NCBI GenBank assembly: GCA_002914845.1
Contig: JXTC01000190.1
Location: 144,939-208,938, forward strand
Length of the DNA: 64,000 nt
Source of the DNA: Trema orientale
Lineage: Eukaryota > Streptophyta > Magnoliopsida > Rosales > Cannabaceae
Direction of reading: 5' to 3'
Part shown: piece by piece, positions 35,075 to 46,671 of the stretch
Layout: each line of letters starts with the position of its first letter
How positions within the stretch are numbered: position 1 is the first letter of the stretch
Program-made: the position numbers and the translations under genes
Notes under the pieces: generated by a model
What the model was told of the DNA's origin: nothing
Databases searched by the model: none
What the model saw: only the letters and a program-made list of their open reading frames with translations

Positions 35075-38000
35075 ATGGCTGAGCTGAGGCACTCAAGTTC
35101 GGTCGGAGCTCGAGCCTCATCTTCTCTGATGAAGCGCGACGAGGACTCCTCCCCTCTCGTCCCCGACGCCCAATCCGACGACGACTCCCGCGGCCGCCAC
35201 GGCTACAAGGATCGTGACCGTTCCTTCTCCTCCTAACTCCACTCCCTCTGCCCCTTTCTCGCCGACGATTCTAGGGTTTCACCGCAGAGCTCCAGGATCT
35301 CGCTCTTCTTGCTCGTCTCCGTCGTCCTCGTCGCTTCGATTTCGATTTCTCCATCTTCAAACGCCTAGTGAGTCCTCTTAATCTCTAGACCTTCTCTTTC
35401 ATTATTCACATGGATCTGTATCTGTACGATTTGGTTCATTTCGAGAGATGTATAATGAAGTTGGAGTCGTAATTGAATCTCTAATTGTTGAATTAGGTGA
35501 TGGTATGAAATGGTTTTGGTGATGTTTGGGGGCTGGGATAGTGTTCGGAGAGTAGTAGTGTTGTATCGTTTTGTGTAGTACGGAGTACTGATCTTACCCT
35601 ACTTTGTGTTCGACTTAATACAGAATACTCCATACTTGTGTAGAAAGGATGGCATTGTTCTTCATTGCCGTCAAGTAAGTAGTTTAAGGGATCTTTAATT
35701 AGATTGGTGCTTATGAAGCTATTGATTATTTCTTTAATTCATGTACATGACCTCCCTCACTATGGGAAAGTCCTCTCTCAGCAACCACTTCTTGGAAGCC
35801 TTGCGCTGAGCGTCGAGATGGCGGAATATCGGGTACTTGGATGTTTGAAAATTATGCATTTGGATTGTTGTATAGATTTTCAGTTTTAATGATTTAGAGT
35901 GTTCTTGGCAATGCACAGATCTTCCTCCTGAAAATGAAACAAATGGATACATTTTCATCCATGCTGAGGGAGGTCTAAATCAACAACGAGTTGCTGTAAT
36001 TCATGCTATGATGAACTGAACCTTATTGAAAAAGTTATTGCTCCCTCAACTTATTATGTTCTTTAGCTCATGTAGATAATTGTTTACCTCTCCCCTCTCC
36101 ACGTTTCTCTAGTTCTTCAACCTTGTTTTTGGGGTAATTTTATTTTGACTACAGTTGAATATATGGAGCTGTGTCCATTTGTTTTAATTTGAAACTGAAA
36201 CTAGTCTCACTGGAATGTGTATTTTAATAAGATATTTTCCACTTTCAGAGTTTTTCTGTGAGGGACTAGATGATTATTGTATGATGTTTAAATGGATGAC
36301 TCTAAAATACAATTAATCTGTTTTCTCAAAATATTGGTAGTTTTCTATATTTGTGCATTTTAGTTTTTCGTTTCTATAAAATAAAATCTAAATTCCAGTA
36401 TCAACAAAAGTAGTAAATTTTCCTCCAAAAAGGAAATAAAGAGTTTTTTGGCAAATTGATTTCTGTTTTTGTTTTCTCGGATTTTCTATTATCATTTCGC
36501 CGTGGTGTTTTATGAGTTACATGTTTTTGAGCCATGTCCTTTAACATTTGTTCGGATGCAGATATGCAATGCAGTTGCTGCGGCCAAGATAATGAATGCA
36601 ACCCTTATTTTGCCAGTGCTAAAGCAGGATCAGATTTGGAAAGACAAAACATAAGATATCTTTGCCAATGTTATTATAACTTGCGGTGTTTCATTGATAT
36701 TGATACTGATAAGATGTAGACAAATAATTATGAAGTGTTTATGTTGACACATTTTTGTTACAATCATGTAAAAATGCAGAATCTGAAATGTTTGTGTTAT
36801 ATGGTGACATCAATACCAGTACCAGTAGAATTCATAAACCTATTACCACTTCTATGTCCTTTTTCTTTCTACTGTACCTAAAGAGATTTAAACACATTTC
36901 TGCTAACCAATTTTCTGTTTTTGGTTTTATATTATTGAAGTCGAATTTCGTTGCCAACGTCACTTGTATTGAAGAGATTGGTATCTCACTAGGTCAAGCT
37001 GAAAATTAGTTCCAACTTATCATTCTTGAACATTTAACTTGAAGCAAAAAAAAAAAAAAAAAAACAAAACAAAAAAACAAAAAAAGTAACAGGATTAAGA
37101 ATTCATGCTGCAAAGGCCATGAAATTTAGGAGATTAACTTAGTCCTAACATTTTGGATTACATACATTATTGAGTTTGTTTCATAAAATTCCTTGTGTTA
37201 CCCATGAAGGTTAGGTCGAGTGGTCAGGCCCGTGGTTTGCTCCCATGAGGCCTGTGGTTCGATTCCTCATGGGGACCTACCTAACAACTTACTAGAGTTT
37301 CCTGCCTCTGAAAGATTGTATGGTTCAGCGGGAGGACAAGTATAAAAGAAAAAAAATAAGTAAACTTCCTCGTGCTGGATAAGCTAAATTACTTGTAGGT
37401 CAGATTTTAGCCCCCAGTTCAAAAAAAAATTTTTTTTTGGAGATTCTCACATTCTTCTATTTGGATTATGTGGCTTATTTTTTAATTCATATAAAATTTC
37501 ATGGTATTATGTTGTCTCAGTTACTCTAATGTTTGCTGTTCACGAATATGAAAATATATGCAGGAATTTTGAAGACATCTTTGATGTAGATCATTTCATT
37601 GATTACCTAAAGGATGATGTACGTATTGTTAGTGATATTCCTGATTGGTTTACAGACAAAACAGAGCTTTTTACAAGTATAAGGTTAGTTTGTGTTATGT
37701 TTTATATTGTTGACACCTCTATAAACCCAATCAATTATTATTAGGAAAAGACCAAGATATGAAGTTATGGCTTGGCACCTACTTACAAGAATGACTCAAT
37801 AAAATGTTAACTTCTTGGTAGAACATGCTTGATTGACAACCGGTTTGTCCTCTGTCTATGGTGTGCTTGTGATTTATCAAGTCAAGAAAGTAAGTGTGCT
37901 GTTGACCTGTTGTTAAAGTTTAGCTCTTAAGCTTAACAGAATGTTTAGAAGAGTACACAATTTTGTTTGGCCTAATTCCCTTTTGTTGCAATTGGCACTG

Positions 38001-39595
38001 ACAGTGACAGATGGAAAAATGTGTTTGGCTTTCAGATGGACTGTAAAAACTATACCGAAATATGCACCTGCACAATTTTGTATTGACAATGTTCTACCTC
38101 GAATCAAGGAGAAGAAGATAATGGCCCTAAGGCCATTTGTTGATCTACTAGGTTAAGTCATTCTTTTCTAGATGTTATTGTTTTAGATTTTAAGAATTGT
38201 ATAACCTTGGATTTGCATTCCGTAATGTTACTGAATACGAATTTTTGCCCATGAAAAAGATTTAAGGGAAAAAAGGGAATATTATAGATAATTTTTTAGC
38301 ACTAATTTTACATTTTAAGTTTCATTGGAAGAAATTTATCTTAGAACGACGGTGAAGATGTATTTTTCTTTCAGGTATGATAACGTTCCTCCGGATATTA
38401 ACAGGCTGAGGTGTAGGGTGAACTATCATGCTCTGAAATTTCTTCCCGAGAATCCGAGATAGAGCAGATGGCTGATTTATTGGCAGCAAGGATGAGAAAC
38501 CGCACTGGGGGTTCAAATCCTCACATGTAAGTTGGCATCTGAAATGCTGCCTTTACCTATTCTGGGTTTACTAAAGTTAAATCTAACAAGACTAACAAAC
38601 TTTCTCAAAATAGTGTTCTTCATCTTAGGTTTGAGAAAGGGATGGTTGGCTTGTCTTTCCGTGATTTTGTGGGAACTACAGAGGAGAAAGCTAGCATGGC
38701 AGAGTACAGATGAAAAGAATGGCGACAACGGTATAAGGTAACCTAATAAATAACTACTTGTTTATCATTTTCACAGCCAAGTAGAACTTAAGACGGAGCA
38801 ATTTAGTTATACGTCATTCTCTTGTTATGGTCTCTGCAGAATGGTTCTCATCTGTGGCAACTAGCCCTGCAGAAGCGAAAGGAAGGACGATGTCCTTTTG
38901 AGACAGGTGAAGTGGCAGTCATTCTCCGGGCAATGGGTTATCCCAAGGAAACTCAAATTTATGTTGCTTCTGGACAGGTCTATGGTGGACAGAACAGAAT
39001 GGCGCCTCTCAGAAACATGTTCCCAAATCTGGTAATGGATTTCTTATTTTGCTAGAAGATTTTTCAGGATTATGATAACCAATCAGATCATCAGTCAACA
39101 AATTGTAACTGAAACATTCTAGCATCACGGCCATTTAAGCCTTTGGATTCCATCTAAGACATTGAATTAGTTTTATCCTTGAACTCATTTCTTCAACTCA
39201 ATGTCAAATGTTGTGTTCAATTTGACAATTGGTAACAAGTAACGAAGCAGGAGTTGGCAACGCAAGATGAGTTGGATAAATGCAGGAAGCATGTGACTAG
39301 CTTGGCAGCACTGGACTTCTTGGTGTGCTTGAAATCTGCTGTCTTTGTAATGACTCATGGAGGCAACTCCGAGCTGATCATAGGGGCTCGCCAGTCTATG
39401 GGCCACCGTCAGAAGTCCAAGTCCATAAAACCGGACAAGGGCCTTATCTCTAAATCCTTTGGTGACCCATATATGGGCTGGACCACCTTTGCTGAGGACA
39501 TAATTGATACACACCAGACACGAATTGGATTGCCAGAAGAAACCTTTCATAACTATGACTTATGGGAGAACCCTCCATGCATGTGCAAAGCCTAA
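35075..39595 (+). pseudogene. Plant O-fucosyltransferase (GT106/DUF246) gene, decayed
   Basis: Eleven exon-like pieces follow a plant O-fucosyltransferase, a type II Golgi enzyme that transfers fucose from GDP-fucose: 35075-35367, 35624-35674, about 35750-35832, 35919-35995, 36562-36650, 37564-37683, 38036-38151, about 38388-38528, 38629-38737, 38840-39031, 39251-39595. Recognisable parts are the cytosolic tail and membrane anchor (SLFLLVSVVLVASISI), NTPYLCRKDGIVLHC, HAEGGLNQQR, NATLILPVL, FEDIFDVDHFIDYL, YAPAQFCIDNVLPRI, RFEKGMVGLSF, IYVASGQVYGG, VFVMTHGGN and the C-terminal MCKA. Lesions are TAA at 35234, a frame change before the exon 1 donor, no clear exon 3 acceptor, an exon 5 donor ATAAGA instead of GT, a one-base loss and an eight-base gain (AATCCGAG-like) in exon 8, loss of the residues before RFE (normally HLRFE), and TGA at 38711. 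Introns remain, so it is not retrocopied. It is the likely orthologue of At3g26370. Confidence 0.9.
37198..37365 (+). mobile_element. tRNA-derived SINE in an O-fucosyltransferase intron
   Basis: A Pol III A box (GGTCGAGTGG, 37214-37223) and a B box (GGTTCGATTCC, 37256-37266) lie 42 bases apart, followed by an A-rich tail (AAAAGAAAAAAAATAAG). The element is flanked by TTCCTTGTG (37189-37197) and TTCCTCGTG (37366-37374), a 9 bp target duplication with one mismatch. Confidence 0.8.
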
Positions 39596-39865
39596 ATAAG
39601 GTATGAAAATATCCAACTTTAAGTTTCTAGCAGATTACTCTGAGGGCTTCATCGACTCCAAGAACTCGGGATGTAATATTCGTGTAAATTTAAGTTCTTT
39701 TAGCCTGAAGGGCCTTCAAGGAATTCGCATGAAGTGGCTAATTCAAATGCTGAGGTGGGAAATTGAGGGTCTGCCAGCGAAAGTACAGACAGTAGGAGAT
39801 AGATTTTTAACAATTTTATGTCGGGCCGTCATTTTTATAACACCATTTGTTGTATCTTACTTTTA

Positions 39866-40000
39866 GAAAGGGTTAAATATAGTAATAGTTTTTGAATTAT
39901 ACTTCTTGTATCACTTTACTCTACGAATTTTCAACTTACACTATAATGATCTTTGAATTATGCAATTATTATAGTAATGACTTATTTGTCACAAATTGTT
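39866..40000 (-). repeat. Dispersed repeat C, reverse copy, split by a TRIM
   Basis: Its reverse complement follows the same order as the tandem pair at 44.3-44.8 kb: TTGTGACAAATAAGTCATTA, ATAATTGCATAATTCAAAG, GTAAGTTGAAAATTCG, AAAGTGATAC, AAGTATAATTCA, then GTTAACCC-like. It is interrupted at 40000 by the TRIM. Confidence 0.6.
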
Positions 40001-40403
40001 TGTAACGCTTCAAGTCATATATTGGGTATGTTCTGGGAAGATCATGGGTATTTAAGTGATGGTTTATGAGTTCAAAAGTACTTTCAAGTTAGCACTTTTA
40101 GGTGAGGCCCAGTGGCATTACATTTGATATCAGAACCGACCCAGTCAATACCTGTGTGGGCTTTAGAAGGTTGTCATGAGCTAGAATCGTGGGTGAATGT
40201 GGATCCCGCCCATAATGGTTATATGTGAGCTATTGAATGTGGACCCTGTAGTGAGGATGTTAGGCTCTTAACGGAGGGAGATTTTAACGCCGTAAGTCCC
40301 ATATCGAATATGTTCTGCGAAGATCACGTGTATTTAAGTGATGATCTATGAGTTCAAAAGTACCTTCAAATTAAGATTTTTGGGTGAGACCCAGTGGTAT
40401 TAC
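40001..40403 (+). mobile_element. TRIM (terminal-repeat retrotransposon in miniature)
   Basis: Two direct repeats of about 121 bp, 40001-40122 and 40283-40403, begin TGTAACGC/TTTAACGC, contain GAAGATCA-GTATTTAAGTGATG, and end GACCCAGTGG-ATTAC. Right after the first comes TGATATCAGAACC (40125-40137), a near match to the tRNA-Met primer-binding site. A purine tract GGAGGGAGA (40273-40281) precedes the second. The internal part of 160 bp has no coding capacity. Possible degenerate target duplication TTGTT/CTATT. Confidence 0.8.
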
Positions 40404-40661
40404 GCTCTATTAGTTTTTTAACCATAAATAGTCACGGACAAAGCGTATAATTGGGCATTATTTAGTTGTATGAGTCAGAATCTCATTTTTAGCTATAATT
40501 ATTAAATTGTGCACTTTGAATAAAACTTATTTTTGCAAAATTTTTTACAGATTGTGATAAAAATTGTAGTGCCCAATGTTCTCACAGGTGTATCTTGCCA
40601 ATAATAAATATTCTTACATTTAATTTTTAACAAGTTCAAATCTATCTTAAAAAAAAAAAAC

Positions 40662-40698
<37 letters not shown>

Positions 40699-41599
40699 TT
40701 AAATGCTAAAATAGGAGCATTTTATTATATAAAAGTTTGTTTAATTGACTAAACTAAAATTTTAGTTTTATGGCAGTGGAAGATTTGACTCTTGAACCCA
40801 AGAAGAATTAATGTGTTTAAGGTTAAGATTATATCTAATAATTCTATAGATTTTACCTGGATACTCATTTTTCTTGAACACATAAGACTCAGTACTTGTC
40901 ACTATATATTGCTGAATGCTGTTGCACCTTTTATATTTGGTGTACATATATATGAGTTATTCACCCTTATACATTTAAATAAATTATTTTATTTATTTTA
41001 TTCTTTTATTTATTTATTTCGAAGATAACAAGGCATTCACTACCATAATATTGTCACTAATCGACCCAAAAATTTTGGCTAGTACTTAATAAGGAGTCAA
41101 CTCTTTTTTTTTTTTTTTAACTTAAAATTACGTTCAACTTTGCTACCACTGACTCAAACTCTTACTTTCAGCTAGAATGTTCTATAAATTAAATGATGAG
41201 TAACAAACTTAGCCATTTTTCTCCCCCACGAAACCAAATAGTTTCTCTCTATATTTTCATTGTTAAAGTAGCAGTATTCTAGTTCTTCAAATAAGTTGAA
41301 CCTGGCAAAAAAAAAGTGAATTATCTATGATTATTTATATTTGTATGTGTATTTATATATGTGCTTTAGATATACATGATATGGAATTTCATGAGTAAGA
41401 GAATACTATTGTTGAAGATAATTAAGACTTGAGACTAATATGAAGTCGTGAAGTTCTAATAAAAGTATTTATTTATACTTTTCTTTGCAATATAAACAAT
41501 TGGACATATGTATTTGTGCCTCTATATATGATAAGTGAATTTTATTCATTTGGTTATTATTAAACTTAATTTTTGCTAAGTTTCTAAGAACTTTTATTA
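40404..41599. other. Intergenic, no gene seen
   Basis: Repeat-rich AT spacer with an AAT microsatellite (40662-40696). No recognisable gene. Confidence 0.5.
40662..40696. repeat. (AAT)n microsatellite
   Basis: About eleven to twelve uninterrupted AAT units after a poly-A run. Confidence 0.9.
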
Positions 41600-42870
41600 G
41601 TTTTATTTAGTTTATTTGGATTTTTTCAGATTTTGTTAGTTAATGAAACCTTGGAGTGCTCATGGGAGTGCTAAAGAACTTTTTGGAAGCTTAAAAATAG
41701 AAACTATGATACCTAGGTACCGCATGAAAGCACTACGGTGTTTGGAAGAGGAGGCTAAGAAGAAGAAAGCAAGAAAAATTTGGGTATAACTAAGGCACCG
41801 CAGTGTCGCTCTTGGAGCACCACAATGCCGTGCCAGAAACGAAGTGGTACCACGGCGCCACTGCTATGCAGTGTTATTTACTTCGAACGAGCACCGCATC
41901 ACTTGTTATGCAGCACCACGGCACTCTCGGCCTGCCACATCAACGTATTTATGCCTTTTTCTTATCTCTTTAGATGCCCTAGCCACCATAGCACATATAA
42001 AAGTCATTTTACAAGAGAAAAATGAACTTTTCAGCCTCAAAAGGAAGAAAGAAGGAGAAGACTTCTTGGGGAGAAATTCATCAATCAAATAGAGTTTTTC
42101 TTCTCTTTCTCCTATGATGTCAATAATTTATACTTTAATTTTGTTTATTTCAAACATGAGCTAAACTTTTGTATCTAAAAGATTGATAAACTTTGCTTGA
42201 AACTATGTTTTGCATTTCAATATGATTTTTATGATGTTTTCCATGATTTATTTGTATTATCTTGATCTTAATGCTTTCAATTATTTGATCACCAATTGAT
42301 TGTGTGGGTATTTGGAGTTTGACACTTGAGAAAGGAAATTTTAATTGTGACCTTGGATAATACAACCTAGGATTTGTATAATTTGAGAAAATATATAGAT
42401 TCTTTGAAGCTTTTTTATAAAGAACTCTTGCACTTAATGAATTTCTATGTTCTTGATTTTTAATAGAGATATTGAATTTGAGAATTTAGGATTAGACTCC
42501 ACTTGGTACTCCAGAGAGGAAGTAGGAGAAATTTAGATTGTTAGCCTAAAAACTAGGAAAAAACTAAATAGAATTATATTGATGATTAAGGGACATAATG
42601 GATAGCTTGGTGAAGTCAATTCTCTAGGTTAGTTTGACATTAGTTCCTTGTTGGTTTGCATGTATTGGTTACTTTTATTTGATTTTGCCTATTTAGTTTT
42701 TGTTTATTTATATTTTCTAGTTATTTAATATGTCTAGATAAAATTGAGAGCAATTAATTACAATACTTAGTAAAATCAAATACAATCCTTGTGGTTCAAT
42801 ATTCCGGAATATGCTTTCATTTTATTACTTGTTGGCACCGTATGCTTGCGGTTATATACAAATGTGTGAA
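41600..42870 (+). mobile_element. LTR fragment of a Ty3/gypsy (Tat/Athila-like) element
   Basis: The right part (42775-42860) has AATCCTTGTGGTTC-AATATTCCGG, TTATTACTTGTTGGCACCGT and GCTTGCGG, the order typical of the end of Tat/Athila LTRs (ATCCCTGTGG, then TTACTTG, then CACTTGCGG). A GC-richer block with TGCCATAGCACTATAAAAG-like features (41800-42010, TATAAAAG near 41996) could be the LTR promoter. No pol is attached and the ends are not defined. Confidence 0.4.
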
Positions 42871-44336
42871 CAATATATAACATATATAGGAGAATTTACA
42901 TGCACGGTCACTTGGCTGCAAGTTATATTCCCTATATTATAAGATAGCTTTAATTATATGATGTTAGTTGGCATTGAATAAACTTTTGTAAGGACCTTCA
43001 TTTAGACTAAACTTGTAGGCACTAAAAGTTCTAATATAAATAAGTTTTGGACCTGCTATATGTGTTCTTAAAGTTCTGAATGTGAAGAATAAAGGAAAAT
43101 TGTCTCTGAATAATAATCTCCTTTGACATAAAAGATAAACAGTGGGAAGTATGACCATATCCTTGTTAAAATATTCGTATGCTTTTTATTTCTATTGGTT
43201 CTTCTTATTTCTAGGTTATTGCCTTGTTGCTTGGGGTATATGTTGTTATCATTCCACGAGTAAATGAATTGAGGAATTAATGGTTAATTAGGTCCTAAGC
43301 ACATCAAGCTTCTTAGAAAGAGCGGTCTACCTTCCACCACTTCTATTTTTAGATTTCAGGTAAGTGGAAATTCCACTCTAATATCATAAGAACATAATAT
43401 AATTGTATATGCTAAAGATGATAGATATGTGACATTGAGCTTTGTATATATGAAAATTTCTCATATCATTTTCATGAGACATCTTATGTTTTTATGCACA
43501 AAATAATTATTTACAAGCTATGACTTTAATAACGAATCTTGTACCCTAAATGTTGTTAAATTTAAAGAGGGATGTGGTTTTTAGTAGTAAAATCTCTTAA
43601 GGTTAAATCCAAGACAGGGTAAGCCAAACAAGAGAGAGATTAAATCTCTTGAGGTTAAATCCAAGATAGAGTAAGCCTTAAATGATATTTATTAAGAGAA
43701 TGTCTACTATATCACTGACTTAGGAACTATACCAAGGATGCGGCCCAAACAAGATTTAAATGTAAAGTTTTTCAAAAGAAATTAAGGGTACAATGATTAA
43801 TAGGTTTTATGTACAAATTGTTCATAAACATGCATGAATTTCCATTTACTGGGCAATTGCTTATTTAATTCTTGTGATGCAGATGATCAAAATCAGGAAT
43901 AGTATTTGGCTGAGTTGTTTCCACTCCAATGCTGTTCATATACTAATTTTGAACTAAAGAAAGACTTTTTGAGAATCTTGTATATATTTTTACTATGTAT
44001 ATGTATATAATTGATCCTGTGGGAGTTGTCAAGAGTAGTAAAATTATGTTTTATACTGTACGTATTGTAAGTATTTTTGCAGTGTAAAAAGGATGATCAT
44101 TGATATTTTTCAGAACCAAACAGAAAAGTTTAAATTTATTCTCTAATTTCCATTTTTTCAAAGTTAATGAAAGTATTATTAGCACTACTTGGCTTTATTA
44201 TGTATAAATAGGCGTATTTATATGTAGTATAGTTAGGAAGTGTTACAAAAATGGTCATTACTGCAATAATTGCATAAGTCTTGATAGTTTATTGTGTAAG
44301 TTAAAAATTCTGAATATCATTTTTTGCCACAGTTAT
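42871..44336. other. Intergenic, no gene seen
   Basis: AT-rich spacer. A 52-base tandem duplication (AAATCTCTTAAGGTTAAATC type) lies at 43590-43677. No gene is recognised. Confidence 0.45.
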
Positions 44337-44830
44337 CAAACCATGTGCTCTGTAATGACTTATTTCTGTTTAATATTTAATAGTTTGTGAAAAAATGATC
44401 ATTATTGCAATAATTATATAATTTACGGAGCATTATTATAATAAGTTGAAAATTTATGTGGCAAAGTGACAATACAAGTATAATTTAAGGGTTACTAATA
44501 TCGTTCGTTAATCCTCTTAGAAACAATTGGCAGTCAAAGTCTCAATTTTCTTAGCTTTTTTTTTCTTCTTTTAAAAATTCAGAATCTTATTCTTGACTAA
44601 AGTTTCCAAACTGTGTACTCTGTAATGACTTATTTCTATTAAATATTTAATAGTTTGTGACAAAAAGATCATTTTTGTAATAATTATATAATTCAGGAGC
44701 TATTATTATGTAAGTTAAAAATTCGTCTAGTAAAGTGACACTACAAGTATAATTCAGGGGCTGTTAATAACGTTAACCCTTTTAGAAACAATTGGCGGTC
44801 AAGGTCTCGATTTTTCATTTTTTTTTGTCT
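44337..44830 (+). repeat. Dispersed repeat C, tandem pair (~270 bp period)
   Basis: Two head-to-tail copies begin near 44345 and 44615. Each has CTCTGTAATGACTTATTTCT, TATTTAATAGTTTGTGA, AATAATTATATAATT, AAAGTGACA, AAGTATAATT, then TTAGAAACAATTGGC-GTCAA. A partial third copy precedes them (44250-44320), and a reverse copy lies at 39866-40000. Confidence 0.75.
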
Positions 44831-45384
44831 CAAGAACATCAACATAAAATTTTTATGTATCATCTAAACCGTGAAAAGTTACAAGTGAAATGTGAAAGGT
44901 TTTTTGATATGCGGCTATGGCCGGTGAAATCCTGAATCATTCTAGGGTTTAGACACACTCATGTGGTAGTTACTTTTAAAGCATTGCTGTAAATATTGTT
45001 AACGATGTATAAGGATCAACCAAAATAGTGAAATACAAATCAGTGATACACATAAAAGACCACTGTGTTATTCTGTCTTGTTATTATTATTCATCTGTAA
45101 AACAAAATTAAGAAAACTGGATAAAAATGGTGGAAAGGCCATACATTCATTTGAGAAGGGGGCCGGCCTGGTGCTATTACACGAATAAACAACTCTGCCG
45201 GTAGTAAACTCGTAATCAGAAGAAATACAAAAGTGTATTTCTATTTAGGCGGATTTGTGGAAATAAGTCTGTTTTTTTGCATTATTGAGCTTTTGATTTA
45301 GAAAAACGTTTATTTTGTTGTGATCAGTATAAATAAAGGGGAAATGAACAAGATTAAAATAAAGGTATATAGGAAATATTATTT
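44831..45384. other. Intergenic, no gene seen
   Basis: AT-rich spacer without recognisable features. Confidence 0.45.
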
Positions 45385-45905
45385 GTATTATGATGTTTAC
45401 TAAAAATTAATGGGAAAAATAATTATATTCATTGTAAAACTATTCATGTGTTAACCTAATGCAGAAAAAGAACTAAAAATATGTTAAATTTACTCAACTT
45501 TCTTTTTTAAAGATATCTATATTTTAAAGTAGATAGCTTTCAAGGGATAATTTCACAATATTAGTAGTAAAAAAGTATTGATGGGAGATGGAAATTCTTG
45601 CATGAGGAACTATGCAAAATGACAATATGAGAAATGAAAAATCAGATGCTTAAAAATTTTTATTGGCAAAATAACTTAAGCGACCTTTGTTTATATTGAT
45701 CGTGATGGTCGCTCAATGTTAAATAGAAGATTGTAATTTTGCTAATAAAAAATTTTCATATTGTCATTTTGCCAAATGACTATAAATTGTGCCTCCCAAA
45801 AAAAAAAAAAAAAACCACTCTACGAATTGTGTGAACTCCACCAATTTTTCTTTTTTCCCACATTTAATAAACATCTGAATCATTATCTTTTAGTAAACTG
45901 CCACA
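45385..45905. mobile_element. MITE family B, copy 2, with nested insertion
   Basis: Matches 32537-32952 in block order (GTTTACTAAAA, GCAGAAAAAG, ATTTTAAAGTAGATAG, then, after the insertion, TCCACCAATTTTT, CCCACATTTAATAAACAT, TTTTAGTAAACTGCCA). The match is broken between about 45612 and 45800 by another short inverted-repeat element. Confidence 0.5.
45613..45774. mobile_element. Short inverted-repeat element nested in MITE family B
   Basis: Left end GCAAAATGACAATATGAGAA, right end the inverse TTTTCATATTGTCATTTTGC, about 160 bp apart and non-coding. GACTAT/AACTAT occurs beside both sides but the target duplication is not certain. Confidence 0.6.
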
Positions 45906-46671
45906 TATGGGAATGCCTTGACTGTTAGATGAGTCCCATCTTTAGGCTATATATTGGTTTTGAAGAGTTATGACTTCAAAGAGTGGATGGAATAATGGTC
46001 CCATTAAAGTAGATCCAAACGTATCTTCAAATGGACCCGTTGACGTGGTCATCATGTGACATGTCGCTAACTGCAAAACCTAAAATTAAATACATATATG
46101 TAAAGAGAGAGTTTAGAAAACGACATTATCAAAAGGAGTCATCACACGGCGCATTTTAACAGTTACTTCCACTTAAAAAATGGTGACACATAAGGTTTTT
46201 CGGATGAGTTTAGACGCATTATATAATAATATTTATAACATTACGAATAATATATCTATAATATTACGACAAAGAGCAGGACATTGCAGTTTGCTTAGCT
46301 TTTGAGCATTATTAATATCATAGTGTAGACTTTTCCTGAGTTTAACAATATTATAGAACAATCATCTGAATAAAACCTTAGCATAAGCTGATAAGAACAA
46401 TAAAATCTTAGCATAATCCGAGGAGAAAGTGAAATCATCATAATCGTGCCAACCGTATGGAAACAGAGGATCTGAATCCACGTGTTACAGATATTTCAGT
46501 TTTCACCCGCGAAAAGAAGAAAGAGTGTTAAACTGTAAGAAATAAAACGTAAAAGACAGTCAGCGGTTTTTACAGTTTGACGGCATCAGGTTCCCCGTTA
46601 AATGCTCAGTATTAAAAGCCCAAAACTTCTCAGTCTGCTCTGCTCTAATTCTATGCCTCTCCTCTCTAGCC
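45906..46671. other. Upstream region of the APSE-like gene
   Basis: AT-rich spacer passing into a CT-rich leader (46610-46670) immediately before the APSE-like start codon. The leader is partly repeated before the truncated copy at 52.39 kb. Confidence 0.45.

Noticed and set aside
37214-37266. Possible tRNA gene
   Set aside because: A and B boxes are present, but no cloverleaf arms or anticodon stem can be drawn; tail and target duplication mark a SINE.
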